DNA from: Achromobacter sp.
GTDB lineage: Bacteria > Pseudomonadota > Gammaproteobacteria > Burkholderiales > Burkholderiaceae_B
Length of the DNA: 7,650 bases
Assembly: GCA_003454835.1 (NCBI GenBank)
Contig: DMTA01000507.1
Coordinates: forward strand, 485 to 8,134
Direction: 5' to 3'
Shown here: one piece after another, positions 4,857 to 7,650 of the stretch
How the letters are laid out: every line of letters begins with the position of its first letter
Position numbering within the stretch: the first letter of the stretch is position 1
Position numbers and translations under genes: made by a program
Notes under the pieces: generated by a model
What the model saw: the letters and a program-made list of their open reading frames with translations, nothing else
What the model was told of the DNA's origin: nothing
Databases searched by the model: none

Positions 4857-6803
4857 GTGTCCTCCAAGAATGATTGGGAACAACAAGGAATCTGGATGAA
4901 CGAAGTTTTTAGAACGCATCCGCTCGGCCAAACCCCCGGGATCGAGCCAATATTTCCGCAATGCATTCCCGCATCGGAAAAGTGTGAGGTGAACCTGCAA
5001 ATCGGCATCTTCTTTGACGGCACGGGCAACAACCAGGATTGGGATGATGCGGACGGCTGTGAGCCAGGTCTCGGGTCGGGGATGACTCAAAGGACAGCGC
5101 GTAAGGACAGCAACGTGGCCAGGCTGTTCCGGGCATATCCTGAAATCGAAGATGAAGGCAAGTATCGGCTCTATGTTCCCGGTGTGGGCACGCCATTTCC
5201 AGAGATTGGCGAGAACGTCTACGCCTCATTCGGCGCGGCAATGGGGCGCGGGGGCGACGGGCGCATCAACTACGCGCTGCTTGGCGTGCTGAACATAATC
5301 CATCGCTCGATCACCGGCGGGCGCATTCGATATGCGCCCGAAGTCATTCTGGCCCTGTGCCGCAACGGCAAGCGCGGATATAGCCGAAAGCACGCTATCC
5401 ATCACCCGCTGAAAAGGGATCAGGACGGCCAGGCGCTGGATGCGGTGGGCATGCGTACAGAAGGTGGTTTGCTCTGTGAAAGCAACGGAGAGCGCACTCA
5501 AGCGGAAACTTTTTTTAAGCGCAAGACCCAAGTGCTCGCGGCCAAGATAGCCACTACCAGCAAACCGAAGTTGGTGGATATCTCCCTGGATGTATTTGGG
5601 TTTTCCCGTGGAGCCTCCCAAGCGCGGGTATTCTGCAACTGGCTGCTGGCGATGATGGAAGGCGGCCGTTTGTGTGGCGTGCCCACGCGCATTCGCTTTC
5701 TAGGGCTGTTTGACACGGTGGCATCGGTCGGTCTGCCGAATAGCGCCGGCGGTGACGGACACTTCGCCTGGGCCTCGGCCAACGCATTGCGCGTCCCCAG
5801 CCATTTGCAATGCGTCCACTACACCGCAATGCACGAGAATCGCGCTTCGTTCCCGCTGGAAAGTTTGCGCGGCCCCGATGGGGTTCTCGCGAGAAAGCAC
5901 AAGCAGTACGCGCTGCCCGGAATGCATTCCGATGTGGGCGGCGGCTATCTGCCTGGTAGTCAGGGCCGCGGACCGAGCGGGCAGCACGATGATATGTTGT
6001 CGCAGATACCCTTGATGCTGATGTACAAAGCGGCGAGGGAGGCGCAAGTTCCACTAGATCGTACGGATACCGCCAAACTCGACGGCTATGACGCTTTCGC
6101 CATCGACCCAAATGTCCTCAACGCCTACACCGCCTTCATGAAGGCGACCCCAGCCGCAGCGACGACAGCCCAATCGCTGATTCCCTACTTGGCCTGGCGC
6201 TATCAGGTGCGCGACGTCTATGCCTCCCAGCTATCCTGGGTAGCGCGCACCCGAGAGAAGTCTCCCAAGGATTTCAAGGATCTGGAGGGAGCCAATCAGA
6301 CATTGTTCGGAGACGTCGCCACGTTGGAAGGCAGGAAGGATGAGGAGAAGCAGCGCTACAAGATTGCCGCCACAGCGAGTCCTTCGCTATACGCCGGCTT
6401 ACTCGTGGGCAGGCTCGTTCGCCGCTCCATGCTGGCCAGCGACGCCCAAGATGTATTGACGCACGTAAAGGCGCACCCGATATTGGGCACCCCCCAAAAC
6501 CCTGAACATCTGACGCCGCAAGCCTATCTGTTCGCCAACTACGCGCACGATTCCTATGCGGGTTTTCGCCTTTTTGACCACCCGATGTCCCTGGCTGGCT
6601 GCAAGGATCCGTTGCCTCGCAGTTGGGAATTCCAAGGCTATCTTCGCTACCGTCGCGTATACCGAGGCACGGACGATGCGCTGACGATGGCGCCGCCCAC
6701 GGAACAGCAACGACAGGATGCAGAGCAACGCGAAAGGGAAGCCCAGTTGCGCAGCATGCAGAACAGCGTCGACTTTCGAAAGTTATTCAACGGGTCCAGG
6801 TAG
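4857..6803 (+). CDS. DUF2235 alpha/beta hydrolase, probable Tle1-family type VI secretion phospholipase effector
   Basis: With the GTG start the protein has 648 residues. It carries the DUF2235 landmarks: IGIFFDGTGNN (49-59), NVARLFRAY (86-94), YVPGVGT (106-112), the nucleophile elbow VFGFSRGA (Ser250 in GFSRG), FLGLFDTV (Asp286) and LPGMHSDVGGGY (His357, Asp359). Ser250 and His357 are likely catalytic; which Asp completes the triad is uncertain. Tle1 effectors are phospholipases sent into rival cells by the type VI system, and the two upstream DUF3304 lipoproteins fit as immunity proteins. No signal peptide, PAAR or VgrG domain is seen, so delivery needs a separate spike. The C-terminus (about 618-640) is a charged, Gln- and Arg-rich helix. 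ATG at 4896 (residue 14) has a better ribosome site, AAGGA at 4885-4889, and may be the true start. A charged stretch at 165-240 separates the first two motifs. Confidence 0.9.
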   Translation: MSSKNDWEQQGIWMNEVFRTHPLGQTPGIEPIFPQCIPASEKCEVNLQIGIFFDGTGNNQDWDDADGCEPGLGSGMTQRTARKDSNVARLFRAYPEIEDEGKYRLYVPGVGTPFPEIGENVYASFGAAMGRGGDGRINYALLGVLNIIHRSITGGRIRYAPEVILALCRNGKRGYSRKHAIHHPLKRDQDGQALDAVGMRTEGGLLCESNGERTQAETFFKRKTQVLAAKIATTSKPKLVDISLDVFGFSRGASQARVFCNWLLAMMEGGRLCGVPTRIRFLGLFDTVASVGLPNSAGGDGHFAWASANALRVPSHLQCVHYTAMHENRASFPLESLRGPDGVLARKHKQYALPGMHSDVGGGYLPGSQGRGPSGQHDDMLSQIPLMLMYKAAREAQVPLDRTDTAKLDGYDAFAIDPNVLNAYTAFMKATPAAATTAQSLIPYLAWRYQVRDVYASQLSWVARTREKSPKDFKDLEGANQTLFGDVATLEGRKDEEKQRYKIAATASPSLYAGLLVGRLVRRSMLASDAQDVLTHVKAHPILGTPQNPEHLTPQAYLFANYAHDSYAGFRLFDHPMSLAGCKDPLPRSWEFQGYLRYRRVYRGTDDALTMAPPTEQQRQDAEQREREAQLRSMQNSVDFRKLFNGSR

Positions 6804-6826
6804 GCGCTTCGTCAAAACGGCGCAAA

Positions 6827-6858
6827 AAAAAGGCCAACTATATTAAGTTGACCTTTTT
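6827..6858. terminator. Bidirectional terminator between the lipase gene and ssrA
   Basis: AAAAAGGCCAACT (6827-6839) pairs with AGTTGACCTTTTT (6846-6858), with one internal C/A mismatch on the plus strand and a six-base loop. Reading plus, it ends in five T residues. Reading minus, the A run at 6824-6831 becomes a long T tract. It lies 23 bases past the lipase stop and 25 bases past the tmRNA 3' end, serving two convergent genes. Confidence 0.85.
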
Positions 6859-6883
6859 AACTGCTTGAAAATAAGCGGAAATT

Positions 6884-7272
6884 TGGTGGAGCCGGGGGGA
6901 ATTGAACCCCCGTCCGCAAGCCCTCCGCAACCAGTTCTACATGCGTAGTCGATTTATTTGGTTTTAACTTTGGACTTAGCCAACCGACAGGCCGGACCAA
7001 AGCGATTCACGTAATTTAAATCTGAGCCGTGTGACCCCAGCGCAGACCGATTCCTTGTGAATGTCGCTGCTGCGGTTCGAGGGTTACCCCCCTAGGAAGT
7101 TGCCTTCCTCCGCCTGACCCAAGGACAGATCAGTGCAGCGGCTCACCGCTTAAGCGGCGAGAGCGAAACGCTCGTCGTTGGCGTTTGTAGTGTTCCAGTG
7201 GTTTAACGAGCGTACTGGTGCTCGGCATGCCCTGAGTTGTTTCGCGACCCACGTCGAATCCGGATCGGCCCC
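6884..7272 (-). ncRNA. ssrA: Transfer-messenger RNA (tmRNA)
   Basis: tmRNA rescues stalled ribosomes: with SmpB and alanine it enters the A site as a tRNA, then serves as template for a degradation tag. The 389-nt gene has both tRNA-like ends. The 5' end is GGGGCCGATCCGGATTCGAC (from 7272). The 3' end has the T-arm GGGGGTTCAATTCCCCC and ends CTCCACCA, with CCA encoded at 6886-6884. The acceptor stem GGGGCCG/CGGCTCC pairs fully, allowing one G-U. The reading frame resumes at GCC (7182-7180) and encodes ANDERFALAA, ending in TAA at 7152-7150. This tag is the one known in Bordetella and Alcaligenes relatives and supports the taxonomic call. It is a one-piece tmRNA, not permuted. SmpB is not in the window. 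The gene lies between a transporter gene on the same strand and the convergent lipase gene. Confidence 0.97.
7150..7182 (-). other. tmRNA tag-peptide reading frame
   Basis: Read on the minus strand from 7182, codons GCC AAC GAC GAG CGT TTC GCT CTC GCC GCT TAA encode ANDERFALAA and stop. The ALAA end is the usual degron read by ClpXP-type proteases. GCC as the resume codon follows ACTACAAAC. Confidence 0.95.
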
Positions 7273-7282
7273 AAGACCTTCC

Positions 7283-7288
7283 ATTGTA
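7283..7288 (-). promoter_or_regulatory. Probable -10 box of the ssrA promoter
   Basis: On the minus strand TACAAT (5 of 6 to TATAAT) lies 10 bases before the mature tmRNA 5' end, which allows a short leader removed by RNase P. No good -35 box is seen at 16-18 bases spacing (TGGCAG is the nearest). Confidence 0.55.
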
Positions 7289-7361
7289 CTGCAAATGCAG
7301 TCACCTGCCATTCTGCAGATCCAGACGGTCAAAGCGTGGCTGGGGCGAGACAGACATCGCG

Positions 7362-7650
7362 TCAGACCGCGTTGGCGCACGCCGCCTTGGATTGCCGCCG
7401 GCCGCGCGACGCCGCCATCATCAGCGCGGCCAACCCCACGGAAATCGCCACGATGACGGCCGCGGCGGCGCCGAGCGTCGCCAGGCCGTAGTGGTCGATG
7501 ACGTGCCCGCCAACCACCGCGCCCAGGCCGATGCCGATGTTCGCGCCGGAGATGTTCAGGGACGCCGCAAACGCGGGCGCCTCGGGGGCGGATTTCATCA
7601 GCCGCACGTGGCAGACGATGAACAGCGCGGCCTGGGCGATGCCCCAGATA
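7362..7650 (-). CDS. Major facilitator superfamily transporter, C-terminal part (5' end outside window)
   Basis: The last 96 codons of an inner-membrane transporter of the DHA1 drug/sugar efflux type. Visible is a helix ending at WGIAQAALFIVCHV, a cytoplasmic loop RLMKSAPEAPAFAASL, a Gly-rich helix NIGIGLGAVVGGHVIDHYG (typical helix 11 of this group) and a final hydrophobic helix AAAAVIVAISVGLAALMM, followed by a basic tail SRGRRQSK. The pattern 'MR.M..APEA..L.ASLN..G.N.G..LGA..GG' is common in arabinose/sugar efflux-like and chloramphenicol-type exporters; the substrate cannot be told from this part. The TGA is at 7364-7362. It lies upstream of ssrA on the same strand with 89 bases between, and no terminator hairpin is obvious there. 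Confidence 0.9.
   Translation of the reverse strand, partial: IWGIAQAALFIVCHVRLMKSAPEAPAFAASLNISGANIGIGLGAVVGGHVIDHYGLATLGAAAAVIVAISVGLAALMMAASRGRRQSKAACANAV

Noticed and set aside
5554..6111. Minus-strand 185-codon frame inside the lipase gene
   Set aside because: Arg-rich antisense shadow of the conserved hydrolase.
6884..6940. A separate tRNA gene, because of the T-arm and CCA end
   Set aside because: The T-arm belongs to the tmRNA; there is no anticodon arm nearby, and the matching 5' acceptor strand is at 7272.
7150..7380. Minus-strand 76-codon frame ending in ANDERFALAA
   Set aside because: The end is the tmRNA tag; the rest is tmRNA and its promoter, not a protein gene.
1..7650. CRISPR array or insertion sequence
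   Set aside because: No regularly spaced repeats, transposase-like frame or paired terminal inverted repeats were seen on either strand.

Overview
The window is high-GC chromosomal DNA that fits Bordetella or Achromobacter (Alcaligenaceae, Betaproteobacteria). The best marker is the tmRNA gene, whose tag reads ANDERFALAA, the tag known from Bordetella and its relatives. I cannot name the species.

Layout. On the minus strand, 947-2101 is a complete UDP-GlcNAc 2-epimerase gene (wecB). It is followed 35 bases later by a BcsB-like exported protein that runs off the left edge. This second reading frame changes identity in frame near base 285. From there to base 1 it encodes the C-terminal coiled-coil part of the chromosome-condensation protein SMC, in a form that looks like Xanthomonadales rather than Betaproteobacteria. 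This is either an assembly or contamination chimera or a real rearrangement. On the plus strand, 2380-2927 is a scar: a broken FecI-type sigma factor joined directly to the last residues of a TonB-dependent receptor, with everything between deleted. A small lipoprotein gene (3062-3316) and a strong terminator follow.

The accessory core is 3639-6803. A near-perfect sigma-54 promoter leads into a 22-codon reading frame that resembles a VgrG N-terminus. That frame overlaps the first of two tandemly duplicated DUF3304 lipoprotein genes, and a DUF2235 (Tle1-type) alpha/beta hydrolase comes last. I read this as a type VI secretion lipase effector with two immunity lipoproteins, whose own vgrG has been deleted down to a stub while its promoter was kept. 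A hairpin terminator that works on both strands separates the effector from the convergent ssrA gene (6884-7272, minus).

The right edge holds the 3' end of a major-facilitator transporter gene on the minus strand, upstream of ssrA. I see no insertion sequence, tRNA, rRNA or CRISPR array. The recurring theme is junction scars, at about 285, 2743 and 3790, next to a mobile-looking secretion module.
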